A stretch of DNA of 64,000 bases from Sorangium sp051521495 (GTDB taxonomy: Bacteria > Myxococcota_A > Polyangia > Polyangiales > Polyangiaceae). The notes beneath the pieces were generated by a model. That model had not been told where the DNA came from and searched no databases. It saw only the letters and a list, made by a program, of their open reading frames with translations. Both the position numbers and the translations under genes were made by a program. The stretch covers positions 12,400,001-12,464,000 of the forward strand of contig NZ_CP150355.1 of the NCBI RefSeq assembly GCF_051521495.1. Direction: 5' to 3'. Shown here piece after piece: positions 40,539 through 50,124 of the stretch (positions within the stretch are counted from its first letter, which is position 1; each line of letters starts with the position of its first letter).

Positions 40539-41804
40539 ATCGTCAAGGCGCCGGCTCGCGTCCCTGGTGGCTGTTCAGCGGTTCAGGGCCAGATGTTCCC
40601 GTCGCGACCCCGAGGATGAACGCGCCTCCGGTGCGGCAGGCGCGCCGCCGGAGGAAGGGTGGCTCCAGGGAGAAGCGCCCTCGTTCGAGGTCACGAGATC
40701 GAGCCGGGCGCGACACCGAGCGACCGCGCATCGCGATCCGACACCCGGGGACCGTGGCCGCACGCCGCCCGGGCGAGGCGTTCATCTTGCATGGCGAGCC
40801 TGAGCGCCCTCGTGCGGCCGTGCACTGTTGCAATGCACGCCACATCGATGGCGAAAACCTTCGCCGTCAACATCCCAGGCAGACGCCGCGGGCGTTCGCG
40901 TCGACGCACGCCTCCGGCGTTCTCGTCTCCGCGGCTCGCTCCAACCGGAGCGTAGCGGAGGCGGCCTCAGGTCACGCGCACGCATTCACAGATGAAACCC
41001 GAGTCGACTGCAGATTGCATTGCTGCACAGCCGATCGCGATCGATGACACAGATCGTCCAGAGATCATTGCTCGTCGATCCCAACGCATCTCTGCAGGAC
41101 GGCCACCGAGGCGTCGCTCGGGCGCAGCAGGTTTCTTCGGCGTCTGCTGGAAACGCGCGCGCCGCCGACGATCAAATGTATTTTTATTCACGCGGATTAG
41201 TGGAGCGGTTCGGCCATCGTGTTGGAGTATTGAAAGATTCGTTGTCCGCAGCGCTTCAAATGCGACGAGGGCGTCGAGCGGAGTGCACAAATAAGAATAC
41301 AGTTGCGCATTCGTCCGCATCGTATAGGATGCTGTCATCAGATGGAGGAGCACCCACGAACCATCGGACGCCTGCAGCCATGAAGAGGGCCTAGTGGCTC
41401 TCTTGCTTGCTCTGGTCTCATGATGCACCGGGAGATGCCCTGGCAGCAGTCCAGGCGCTCGTGACTTGCGCGCTCGCGTCCTAGCGAGCGCGGCGACGAT
41501 CGAGGAGTGCAGCCGCGTCCTGCGGACGCCGAGCGCTGGCTCGGACCGCGTGGCGGCTGTTCAGCGCCATGCTCGCTGTAGATGCGCCCAGGTGACCAAG
41601 CGCTGGAGCAGCGTGGAAACGCGGCTTGTGGATTCCGACTCGTGCTCTTTTCAGGGCTAGGGGCCAGCTGCCTCAAGGCAGCACCGAATCGACGCCACGG
41701 CGTCGCCCAGCACGTCATCTGAGGAAGCACAACACTCCAGGCTGATCGACGCGCGCCGCCATGGCGTTGCGGCCGCGTCCTGCCTTCGCCACAGGAAGAG
41801 CGCG
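40539..41804. other. 1.27 kb without a recognisable gene
   Basis: ORFs of up to about 150 codons occur on both strands, with no ribosome sites, domain motifs or consistent codon bias. The middle (41000-41400) is distinctly AT-richer. It probably holds the promoter of the P450-terpene synthase pair, and perhaps decayed genes. Confidence 0.5.
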
Positions 41805-42998
41805 ATGAGTCGACTGAACTTGTTCTCCCCCGAGGTCCGAGAGAACCCTTACCCCTTCTATGCGGCGCTGCGCCGCGAGTCGCCCGTGTGCCAGGTGGAC
41901 CCGAGCGGGATGTGGGCGGTCACGCGGTATGACGACATCGTGGCGGCATTCAAGAACACGCAGGTGTTCTCGTCCGCAGGGCTGCGGGTCGCGTCCGAGC
42001 CCCCCCACCTCCAGCGTCATAACCCCTTGTCCGACTCTCTGATCCTGGCCGATCCGCCACGACACAGTCAATTGCGCAACCTGATCGGCCGCGCCTTCAC
42101 CGCGAGCACGGTCAGCTCGCTGGAGCCGCGGATGCGCTTCAAGGCGGCGCAGCTCGTCGACGAGATGGCGCAGCGCCGAACCGTCGATTTTGTCAATGAT
42201 TTCGCGTACCGAGCGCAGATCGACGCCCTCGTCCAGCTGCTCGGGTTCGACCCCTCTCTTCAGGACAATTTCCAGCGCTGGACGACGGACATCCTCAGCG
42301 TCGCTGCCATCCCACCGGACGACCAGAGGCGGCTCGGCGAGGTGCGGAGCACCATCGACGAGATGGAGCGGTACATGAAAGACCTGCTGGTGGCCCGCCG
42401 CCGCCAGCCGGGGAACGATCTGGTGAGCGATCTGCTCCGATCTCGGGTGAACGACGGCGTGCTCACGGACGAAGATTTGATGGGATTTCTCTTCCTGCTC
42501 TTCGTCGCAGGGCTCGAGACGGCGGTGACGCTGATGACCCACCTGGCGTTGATCCTCGCGCGGCTACCGGCCTGGATGGATCGATTGCGGGAGGAGCCTG
42601 CGCTCGCGCCGCATTTCATCGAGGAGACGCTGCGCTTCGAGCCTCCCGTGCACGCCACGATGCGCCTTACCCTCACCGAGACGGAGCTGGGTGGCGTGAG
42701 GCTGCCCGCCCACGCCGTGGTGGCGTTGCTCGTGGGAGCGGGGCTGCGCGACGAGACGAAATTCCACGACCCCGACCGCTTCTATCCGGAGCGATGCGCG
42801 CAAGCCAACCTGGCCTTCGGCCACGGCGCTCACTTCTGCATCGGCGGCTTGCTCGCCCGAGCGCAGGCCCGGGTGGTGCTGGAGGAGCTCCTGCTCCGCT
42901 GCCGTCGCCTCCAGCTTCGCGCCGAGCGGCTCGCTTGGAACCTCTCCCTCAATACCCGCTGTCCGCTGGCGCTCCCGATCGAGGTGACCCCCACATGA
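41805..42998 (+). CDS. cytochrome P450 beside terpene synthase
   Basis: A 397-residue bacterial P450. The I-helix has FVAGLETAVTLMTH (about residue 236; the acid-alcohol pair is Glu-Thr), the K-helix EETLRFEPP, and the haem loop FGHGAHFCIGGLLARAQAR with Cys near 345. AGGAAG is placed 8-13 bases before the ATG. It lies 240 bases upstream of a terpene synthase in the same direction. Paired P450/terpene synthase genes are known from Sorangium, where the P450 oxidises the sesquiterpene product, so this is the probable role. No dedicated ferredoxin is adjacent; the ferredoxin at 27.2 kb could serve. Confidence 0.94.
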   Translation: MSRLNLFSPEVRENPYPFYAALRRESPVCQVDPSGMWAVTRYDDIVAAFKNTQVFSSAGLRVASEPPHLQRHNPLSDSLILADPPRHSQLRNLIGRAFTASTVSSLEPRMRFKAAQLVDEMAQRRTVDFVNDFAYRAQIDALVQLLGFDPSLQDNFQRWTTDILSVAAIPPDDQRRLGEVRSTIDEMERYMKDLLVARRRQPGNDLVSDLLRSRVNDGVLTDEDLMGFLFLLFVAGLETAVTLMTHLALILARLPAWMDRLREEPALAPHFIEETLRFEPPVHATMRLTLTETELGGVRLPAHAVVALLVGAGLRDETKFHDPDRFYPERCAQANLAFGHGAHFCIGGLLARAQARVVLEELLLRCRRLQLRAERLAWNLSLNTRCPLALPIEVTPT

Positions 42999-43021
42999 CG
43001 AGCTCACCGCACGTGCACGGC

Positions 43022-43037
43022 ATGTTCTTCAGAACAT
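43022..43037. promoter_or_regulatory. short palindrome between P450 and terpene synthase
   Basis: Perfect 7-bp inverted repeat atgttct-tc-agaacat just after the P450 stop. It could be a regulator site or chance; evidence is limited to the symmetry. Confidence 0.3.
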
Positions 43038-43238
43038 TCGCGAACTCCGCGTCGCGTCGCAGCCAGCGTCTGCGCCAGAGCAGGGTAGGCGCTGCGCCCA
43101 GGCTCCGTGATCGCGTTCCAGGCGCAGGCCGCGCGGTGCACCAGCACGGTGAGATCCCCACGCCAACACTGTTTTGTACTTATCTTGGGGCGCCGCGACG
43201 CGCGCTCGATTTCACGAGAAGAAGGGTCACGGTCTGCG

Positions 43239-44240
43239 ATGGATTCCATGATGTCGCCAGAGCGAAAGAGCATCATCATCAGCAAGAGCGAAGCTGATTA
43301 CTTCGAGTATCCGTTCTCCGCGTCACGTCATTCCAAGGTCGACGTCGCCAAACGTCGCACGTTACAGTGGGTTCGCCGGCTGCGGCTGGCGCCCGATGAA
43401 CGCGCGCTCTCGCGCATCAAGGCAGCCAACGTCGCGCACCTGGCGGCATGGGTCTTCCCCTCGGCGAGCGCGCAAACCCTGCAGCTGGCGTCTGATTTCA
43501 CCGCCGTGCTCTTCCTGCTGGACGACGCCTACGACGAGGGCGAGCTCAGCGCGGATCCTCAGGGCGTCGCGAAGCTCAACGAGAGATACCTGGGCGAGCT
43601 CTTCGGGTATGTCGAGGCGGACATGGGCGATCCGGTGACCCGTGGGCTGCTCGACATCCGCGACCGGATCAGGGACGGAAATCCTCATTTCTTCTTGAAT
43701 CGCTGGCTGTCGCACTTCCAGTATTACTTCGAGGCCAACCTCTGGGAGGCGAACAACCGGATGCGTCAGCGGATCCCAGGTCTCGAAGAGTACATCATGA
43801 TGAGGCGCTACAGCGGAGCGGTCTACCCCTATTGTGACTTGCTCGAGCTGTTGCTCGAGCATCCGCTTCCTCTGGAGCTCGTTCAGCATCCGCTGCTTCA
43901 GAGCGTCCGCGAGATATGCAACGATATCCTCTGCTGGACCAACGATTACTTCTCTCTTGAGAAGGAGCTGAGGTCGGGGGAGGTGCACAACTTGATCGTC
44001 GTCCTCCGGGAGAAAGAGCGACTCACGCTGGCGGAGGCCGTCGAGCGGCTCAAGCGCATGCACGACGATCGGATCGCCGAGTATCAGCAGGTCAAGGAGA
44101 AGGTGCTCTCCCTCTGGCCAACCAGCGGGATCCGCGAGTACCTCGACGCGATCGAGGCCATGATCGCCGGCCATCAGCGCTGGGCGCTCGCGGCGCTCCG
44201 CTACGCCGAGGTCGGGGATGAGGTCGCCGTCGCCGGGTGA
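43239..44240 (+). CDS. class I terpene synthase (sesquiterpene-cyclase type)
   Basis: A 333-residue bacterial terpene synthase. The Asp-rich Mg-binding motif appears as LLDDAYDEGE (about residue 95) and the NSE triad as NDYFSLEKE (about 235), with the conserved Arg before it and the C-terminal RY pair (ALRYAE). Ionises a prenyl diphosphate, most likely farnesyl diphosphate, and cyclises it; the product cannot be read from sequence. The ATG at 43239 (MDSMMSPERK) is preferred over an upstream start at 43107, since the extra residues have no domain character; the purine-rich GAAGAAGGG upstream is somewhat distant. Forms a two-gene cluster with the P450. Confidence 0.93.
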   Translation: MDSMMSPERKSIIISKSEADYFEYPFSASRHSKVDVAKRRTLQWVRRLRLAPDERALSRIKAANVAHLAAWVFPSASAQTLQLASDFTAVLFLLDDAYDEGELSADPQGVAKLNERYLGELFGYVEADMGDPVTRGLLDIRDRIRDGNPHFFLNRWLSHFQYYFEANLWEANNRMRQRIPGLEEYIMMRRYSGAVYPYCDLLELLLEHPLPLELVQHPLLQSVREICNDILCWTNDYFSLEKELRSGEVHNLIVVLREKERLTLAEAVERLKRMHDDRIAEYQQVKEKVLSLWPTSGIREYLDAIEAMIAGHQRWALAALRYAEVGDEVAVAG

Positions 44241-44345
44241 TGAATGAAAGCTCGCACTCCGGGGCTGGCGCGCGGCACCGGGAGAGCGGCGGGTCGGGGG
44301 GGGCGCGGGCGCCAGCGTTCGGCGATAGCAGGCGGTTCGCGGTCT

Positions 44346-47300
44346 TCAGGCGTGCAACCTCGCGGAGGTGCGCCTCATGGCATATGCGATGCCTGCCTTG
44401 AGATTGGACCGCGTCTCGATCGAGCCGAGATCGACGCCGAGGGCGACCAGGCTCTGCGCCACTGCAGGCCGGAGACCGGTCAGGATCGCCTTGCTCCCGA
44501 GCAGCCCCACCGCCTGGGCCAGGCTCATCAGCCTGCTCGCCACGCTCGTGTCCACGCTCTTGACGCCCGTGACGTCGACGATCACCACCTTCGCCGAGCT
44601 GGCGGCGACGCCCTGCATCGCGGTCTCGAGCATCTGCGCGGCCCGCCTGTCATCGATGCTCCCGATGATGGGCATCACCATGATCTCATCGGTGATAGGG
44701 ATGAACGGCGTCGACAGCTCGAACAGGCGATCCCGCTGAGCCTGGATGATCTCTTCCTGCATCCGGACGCGCTCCTCTTGCAGGCGTTCGCGCTCGGCCA
44801 GCTCCACCTGCAGCCGGTCGTTGACGGCGCTCAGCTGCTCGTTCGATACCCGGAGCTCGTCGGTGCGCGCGGCGACCTCCTTCTCCAGCACGTCGTACAG
44901 CTTCGCGTTCTCGATGGAGATCGCGACCTGCGACGAGAGGATCCCCAAGAGATCGAGCCGATCTTTCGTGAAGACGCCGCTCGACAGGTTGTTCTCCAGA
45001 TAGAGCACCCCGACCAGCCGACCCTGACGCAGGATAGGCGCGCATATCACCGACTTCGGCTGCTTCTCTCGGATATAGGGATCCGCGGAGAACCTGGCTT
45101 CACCCGCGGCGTTGTCCAGCAGCACGCTCTTCAGCGTGCGCTGTACGTAGCTGATGATCGACAGCGGGGCTCTGCTGAACGAATCGACGGGCGCGCCTTT
45201 GAGCAGCTGAGCCTGTTTCGGCGCGACGGTCCCTTCCGCCTCGACGAAGAGGGTGTCGCCACGCATGAGGGCCAGCACGCCGGACTGCGCGCCGACGTTC
45301 TCGAGGACGATCGTCATGAGGTGCTCCAGCAGCCTCTCCAAGACGATCTCGCTCGCAAGCGCCTGCGACGCCTTGACGACGGTGAGCAGGTCGAGGCTCG
45401 TTCCGTCGTGACCGGACGTCACCGTCACGGGCGCAGACTGCTCGGGCGTCCCCTCGAGGATGAGATGAGGGAACGCGGAGACAAGGCTCTGACACTTCGC
45501 GTCGGCACCCCAGAGCGCGTAGCCCCTGTAGGCCATGGTCATGTAATGCTGCGCGATCTCGTGCCGGCCCATCTTCCGGTAGGACGACGACGCCAGCTCG
45601 CACGCCAGCGCCTCGTCCTGCATGTAGCCGTGCTTCCGGGCACCTTCGATCGCCCGGTCGTAGAGGTCCATCGCCTCGACCCACGCGCACTTCACGCGCG
45701 CCAGCTCTGCGCTCACGAGATCGTGCCTGTGCCGGTTGTTCTCCGGGGCAGAGCCTGCCCAAGCCTCTAGCGCCCGCTGGCTTGCGCCGACGGTGGCGAG
45801 CGCGGCGTCTCGCTCGCTCTCCGCCATGCGATCAAGCTCGGCGAGGAGCGAGAGCGCGGAAAAGAAGCTGTGCACGACGACGATGGCCATGCCCCCGACC
45901 GCATCCTGGAACTCCTCGGCGGCGCGCAGGTAGTAACAGGCTTGCTTCGTGTGGCCGAAGTAGTAGAGCTGCATGCCCTTCGCCAGGTACAGTGAGAACA
46001 TGGATGTCCTGCTCTGTCCCAGGCACTGGATCATCGTGGTCTCGTCGAAGCTGCTCCCGACGAGCATCTGCTTCTCCTCGGACGGGTCGCGCAGGCTCCT
46101 CACGAGCTGCTTCCAGATGCTGCACAGGTACAGCGTGTACTGGTTGTTCAGCTTCAGCGACAGGAGGACGGAGTGCTGCATCCGCAGCTCGGTCGTCGCG
46201 AGCTCCTCCCCCACGAGCAACGAGTGCAACGAATGATGAATCGAGGCGTGCACCGCATACTCGACGTCACCGGTATCCAGGCCAACCTGTACGGCGTGGA
46301 GCATCGGCCCGAGCGTCTCCCGCAGGTGCCGCTTCCAGTGGTAGATGAGGACATGCACGGTGGCATGGATCCTGGATTCCAGCTCGATCGCGTGGAATTG
46401 GCGGGCGAGATCGATCGCCAGCCCACCGAGCGCGAAGGCGTCGTCGGTTCTATTCATGAAGCCCTGAACGACGCCATGGACGAGGTAGACGAACGGGGCG
46501 AGCGGCGGGTTGCCGTGCCGCGTGCAGATGTCTACCATCGTGAATGCTATCGCTGGCAGCAACGCCGGCTTGGCGAGGTACACGGCCGGGATGACCGATG
46601 ACATGATGCGAATCGCCGCTTGCATCCGGTCGTCTGTCATCGAGGGGAGCTGCGCCAGCTGAGCGACGTCCAGGCTTGGAGGCGGTACTTCGCACAATGG
46701 AACATCGAGCATGGCGAGCACGCTCATCGCCAGCTCGATGGCGTCGTGCATCCGGTTCTGTGTGATGCAGGACTGGACGCGCATCTCGTAGACCCGGATC
46801 TTCTCGAGGACATCCCGCGCATGGTCGATGACGATCTGCGCGGACGCTTCCGCGCGATCGAAGTTGACCGTCAGGTACTCGAGCTCGACGAGGTCGGTGT
46901 AGACCGCGAGCGCCAGCGCGTGGTCCGTCGCCCAGCAATCCTCCGGCAGGAACCCCGCCGCGGCGCGGAGGCACTGCACCCCGGGGCCATAGGCGGTGGA
47001 GCGCCTGGCCTTCTGACCGGCCCTCAGATTGAGCGTCACCGCTTCGTGGCGCTCTTGCCTGTCCACGATCATCTTGGCGCCCATGTTGAGGTGCATCACG
47101 ATGTCGTAAATGCGTCCCTCGACCGTCTCGGGCGAGGTCTCCGCGCGCAGGATGCGCCCGATCTCCAGGTGGATCCTCTGCTGCTCACCCTCCGTGAGCA
47201 GCTTGTAGGCTGCCTGCTGCACGCGGTCGTGGAGGAACTTGAACGTGACGGAGCTCGGGTCCGCGTCGTCGAGGAAGCGCGCGATTTTATAATCGCCGTC

Positions 47301-49310
47301 CACCGGCATGACGAGCCCCGCGTCCAGCGCGTCCCAGAGATCATTGTCGGTGGCGCGCAGGTCCTTCTGATGGATGCGCGAGAGGAGCCTCAGGTCGAAC
47401 TGATTGCCGATGCACGCGGCGAACTTCAGGACCCGCTGCGTCGACTCGTCGAGACCCCGTATCCGCCGGACCATCAGATCGACGACGTTGTCCGCGACGT
47501 TCATGCTCGCGATGGCGGCGACGCTCCACTGCCAGGCGCCTGTCTCCGAGCTGAAGCGCAGGTGACCCTCACGACACAGGCTCTCCAGGTACTGGATCGT
47601 GAAGAACGGATTCCCGTGGGTCTTGGCGAAGATGACGTCCGAGAGCGGGTCGCAGTCGTCTCGAGATAGGCCGAGCGAATCGGAGATGAGCTCGTTCACG
47701 TGCGCGCGCGCCAGCGGGGTCAGCGTGAGCGTGTTCACGCGCGCCTCGCTCTTGCGAAGGGCGCTCAGCGTCATCATGAGCGGGTGCGCGTCGTCGACCT
47801 CGTTGTCGCGGTACGACCCGATCAGCAAGAGGTGGCGGATCTCCGGATCCTCCAGAAGAACGCTGAGGAGGTTCAGCGACCCCGTGTCGGCCCACTGGAG
47901 ATCGTCGAGGAACAGCACGAGCGCCCGCGTCTTCAGCGCGATCGCGCCGATGAAGTTCCGGAACGTCAGGTTGAAGCGGTTCCGTGTCTCCATCGAGCCC
48001 AGGACCGGGACGGGCGGCTGCTCGCCGAGGATGAGCTCGATCTCCGGGATCACCTCGGCGATCACCTGGCCGTTCGGAGAGACCGCCGCGAGGATCCTCG
48101 CCCTCCAGTCGGCAAGCTCATTCCTGCTCTCGGTCAGGATCTGCCGGACGACCTCCCGCAGCGCCGCGATCACCGCCGCGTACGGGACGTTGCGCGTGAA
48201 CTGGTCGAACTTGCCGGCGGCGAAGTAGCCCGCCTCCTTCGCGATCGGCTTGTGGATCTCGTTCACGACCGCCGACTTGCCCACGCCGGAGTAGCCCGCC
48301 ACGAGGACGAGCTCCGACCGGCCGCCCTCCGCCGCTCCCGGCCCGGACCCGCTGATGTTCCTGAAGGCCGCCATCAGCGCGCCGACGTCCTCCTGCCGGC
48401 CGTACAGCTTCTGCGATACCTGGAGCCGCGTGGGCCTGTCCTTCCTCCCCGGCGCGAAGTCCACGGCCGGCGATCCGTGCTCCAGCATGTCGAGGCAGGC
48501 CTTCAGATCGGCCTTGAGGCCGAAGGTGCTCTGATACCGCTCCTCCGCCGTCTTCGAGAGCAGCTTCATGATGACCCGGGAGAGCGCCTCCGGGATCGCC
48601 GGGCGGATCAGGTGCGGCGCGACGGGCGTCCTCGCGATGTGGTGGTGCACGAGCTCCAGCGGATCCGTCGTCTCGAAGGGGAGGCGGCTCGTCGTGAGCT
48701 CGTAGAGCGTGACCCCGAGCGAGTAATAGTCCGAGCGGAAGTCGATCGACCGGTTCATCCGGCCCGTCTGCTCGGGCGAGATGTACTGCAGCGTGCCCTC
48801 GCCGGCCGACCAGGGATCGACCACCGCCGCGCGCTCCCCCGGCAGGAGGGAGGCGATGGAGAAATCCGTGAGCTTCGACGTGCGCACGTCGCTGTCGACG
48901 ATGATGTTGCTCGGCTTGATGTCCTTGTGGACGATGTTCCGCTCATGGATCGCCCCGAGCGTGTCCGCGAGCTGGAGCGCTATCCTGACCGCCTGCGCGA
49001 GCCCGACGCCCTGCCCATTGCCGTCGATGATCGCCCGCAGCGAGCGGCCCGCGAAGTACTCCATGACGAGCGCCGCGTAATCGAGCCGGACCTCGAGCTC
49101 GTGGACCCGGACGATCCCATCGAGGTCGAGCTGCCTCGTGATCTCGTACTGGCGCTTGAGGATCGCGACGTTGCGGGTGCCATTGACGCCCTTGCGCGCG
49201 ACCTTGATGACGCACATCTTGCCCGTGCTCTTCTTCCGGCCGAGGTATACGCTGCTGCGGGCACCATCGTGCAACGTCTCGAGCAACTCGTGGTTCAACA
49301 GCTCGACCAT
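44346..49310 (-). CDS. hybrid protein: Ser/Thr kinase, AAA ATPase, GAF and STAS domains
   Basis: A 1654-residue cytoplasmic signalling protein. Kinase domain at about residues 1-275 with HKDIKPSN (about 130) and DFS in place of DFG, as is common in this multidomain family; AAA/STAND-type ATPase with GYSGVGKSAVV (about 338) and LFLDDLQWAD (about 468); a long helical-repeat region; a GAF domain (about 1300-1470); a coiled coil; and a C-terminal STAS domain (about 1523-1650) with DVTGVKSVDTSVASRLM. Relatives usually end in a histidine kinase or guanylate cyclase. Here STAS replaces it, with the phosphorylatable Ser/Thr region of RsbR/RsbS-like proteins. It may feed a partner-switching pathway; no partner is nearby. 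Converges with the terpene synthase. Confidence 0.93.
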   Translation of the reverse strand: MVELLNHELLETLHDGARSSVYLGRKKSTGKMCVIKVARKGVNGTRNVAILKRQYEITRQLDLDGIVRVHELEVRLDYAALVMEYFAGRSLRAIIDGNGQGVGLAQAVRIALQLADTLGAIHERNIVHKDIKPSNIIVDSDVRTSKLTDFSIASLLPGERAAVVDPWSAGEGTLQYISPEQTGRMNRSIDFRSDYYSLGVTLYELTTSRLPFETTDPLELVHHHIARTPVAPHLIRPAIPEALSRVIMKLLSKTAEERYQSTFGLKADLKACLDMLEHGSPAVDFAPGRKDRPTRLQVSQKLYGRQEDVGALMAAFRNISGSGPGAAEGGRSELVLVAGYSGVGKSAVVNEIHKPIAKEAGYFAAGKFDQFTRNVPYAAVIAALREVVRQILTESRNELADWRARILAAVSPNGQVIAEVIPEIELILGEQPPVPVLGSMETRNRFNLTFRNFIGAIALKTRALVLFLDDLQWADTGSLNLLSVLLEDPEIRHLLLIGSYRDNEVDDAHPLMMTLSALRKSEARVNTLTLTPLARAHVNELISDSLGLSRDDCDPLSDVIFAKTHGNPFFTIQYLESLCREGHLRFSSETGAWQWSVAAIASMNVADNVVDLMVRRIRGLDESTQRVLKFAACIGNQFDLRLLSRIHQKDLRATDNDLWDALDAGLVMPVDGDYKIARFLDDADPSSVTFKFLHDRVQQAAYKLLTEGEQQRIHLEIGRILRAETSPETVEGRIYDIVMHLNMGAKMIVDRQERHEAVTLNLRAGQKARRSTAYGPGVQCLRAAAGFLPEDCWATDHALALAVYTDLVELEYLTVNFDRAEASAQIVIDHARDVLEKIRVYEMRVQSCITQNRMHDAIELAMSVLAMLDVPLCEVPPPSLDVAQLAQLPSMTDDRMQAAIRIMSSVIPAVYLAKPALLPAIAFTMVDICTRHGNPPLAPFVYLVHGVVQGFMNRTDDAFALGGLAIDLARQFHAIELESRIHATVHVLIYHWKRHLRETLGPMLHAVQVGLDTGDVEYAVHASIHHSLHSLLVGEELATTELRMQHSVLLSLKLNNQYTLYLCSIWKQLVRSLRDPSEEKQMLVGSSFDETTMIQCLGQSRTSMFSLYLAKGMQLYYFGHTKQACYYLRAAEEFQDAVGGMAIVVVHSFFSALSLLAELDRMAESERDAALATVGASQRALEAWAGSAPENNRHRHDLVSAELARVKCAWVEAMDLYDRAIEGARKHGYMQDEALACELASSSYRKMGRHEIAQHYMTMAYRGYALWGADAKCQSLVSAFPHLILEGTPEQSAPVTVTSGHDGTSLDLLTVVKASQALASEIVLERLLEHLMTIVLENVGAQSGVLALMRGDTLFVEAEGTVAPKQAQLLKGAPVDSFSRAPLSIISYVQRTLKSVLLDNAAGEARFSADPYIREKQPKSVICAPILRQGRLVGVLYLENNLSSGVFTKDRLDLLGILSSQVAISIENAKLYDVLEKEVAARTDELRVSNEQLSAVNDRLQVELAERERLQEERVRMQEEIIQAQRDRLFELSTPFIPITDEIMVMPIIGSIDDRRAAQMLETAMQGVAASSAKVVIVDVTGVKSVDTSVASRLMSLAQAVGLLGSKAILTGLRPAVAQSLVALGVDLGSIETRSNLKAGIAYAMRRTSARLHA

Positions 49311-50124
49311 GACGGCGGCCCCCCCTGGAGTGACCGGGCTCTCTACCCGGCGCGGCGTTCAATCGGTGTCTCGGTTCGCGTCAACATGCAGGCCCCGTTG
49401 CACGGCTGCTCCTCGGGGCGCTGAGCTCGGCGGCGTCGACTCTCGGATGCGCGACCCGCCGATGGAGCGAGCGTGCTCGGCGGATCGCATCGCCATAAGC
49501 AATCGAAACGGACGGGTTGTGTCAAGGTCGAACCGCCGCGCTTCCGTGCGCGGATCGCGCTCCTTCATCGCCGACGAGACGCCGCGCGTCAGGAGAGCGA
49601 CGCGCGAGTCGGTCCGAGGGTCGGGGGCGAATGCGGCAACGGCGTCGCGTCGCCGCCGGGCGCACGGCGCTTCCCGGAGCAGAGGGCCGTCGACGGCGAT
49701 GCGCATCACGCGATGACGCCATCATCGAGGAGAGGAACCACGGTGCATTGGGCGCACGCCCGTGCCGGGAATGGCCAAGGTGCGCCAGAGAGAGGGATCG
49801 CCTTAGGGAAGGGCCTGATGCATGCGGTGAGTCCACACGCCGATAAGCCGTTGAAATGAGGAGCGATCGGTCTCTGCGAGAGAGGTAGGGAGGCGCCTGA
49901 CCGATTGAACGTTGCAGTGTCGTCCCGGCAACGTGGATGGGCTGACGGGCGACAACGTCGGTCGACGGTCGGTGCGGGCCTCCTTGTTCAGGCGCACACC
50001 CGCCGGCGCCCGCCGTGCAAGCGGTAGCGCCGGTCTGCCGGTCCGGAGCGCGCCATGGAGGCGGCCCGTTGTGGGGCGGGCGGGCGTCGCGTGAGCCGAT
50101 GTGGGGTGCGGCGCCCCGTCGACG
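49311..50124. other. 814-bp region without a secure gene
   Basis: Many overlapping Arg-rich ORFs with no ribosome site or domain on either strand. It includes the promoter region of the hybrid kinase on the minus strand and the downstream side of the gamma-glutamyltransferase gene. Confidence 0.45.

Noticed and set aside
44244..45770. Plus-strand ORF of 508 codons opposite the hybrid kinase
   Set aside because: Arg/His/Asp-rich shadow of the kinase gene's third-position GC bias; no domain or ribosome site.
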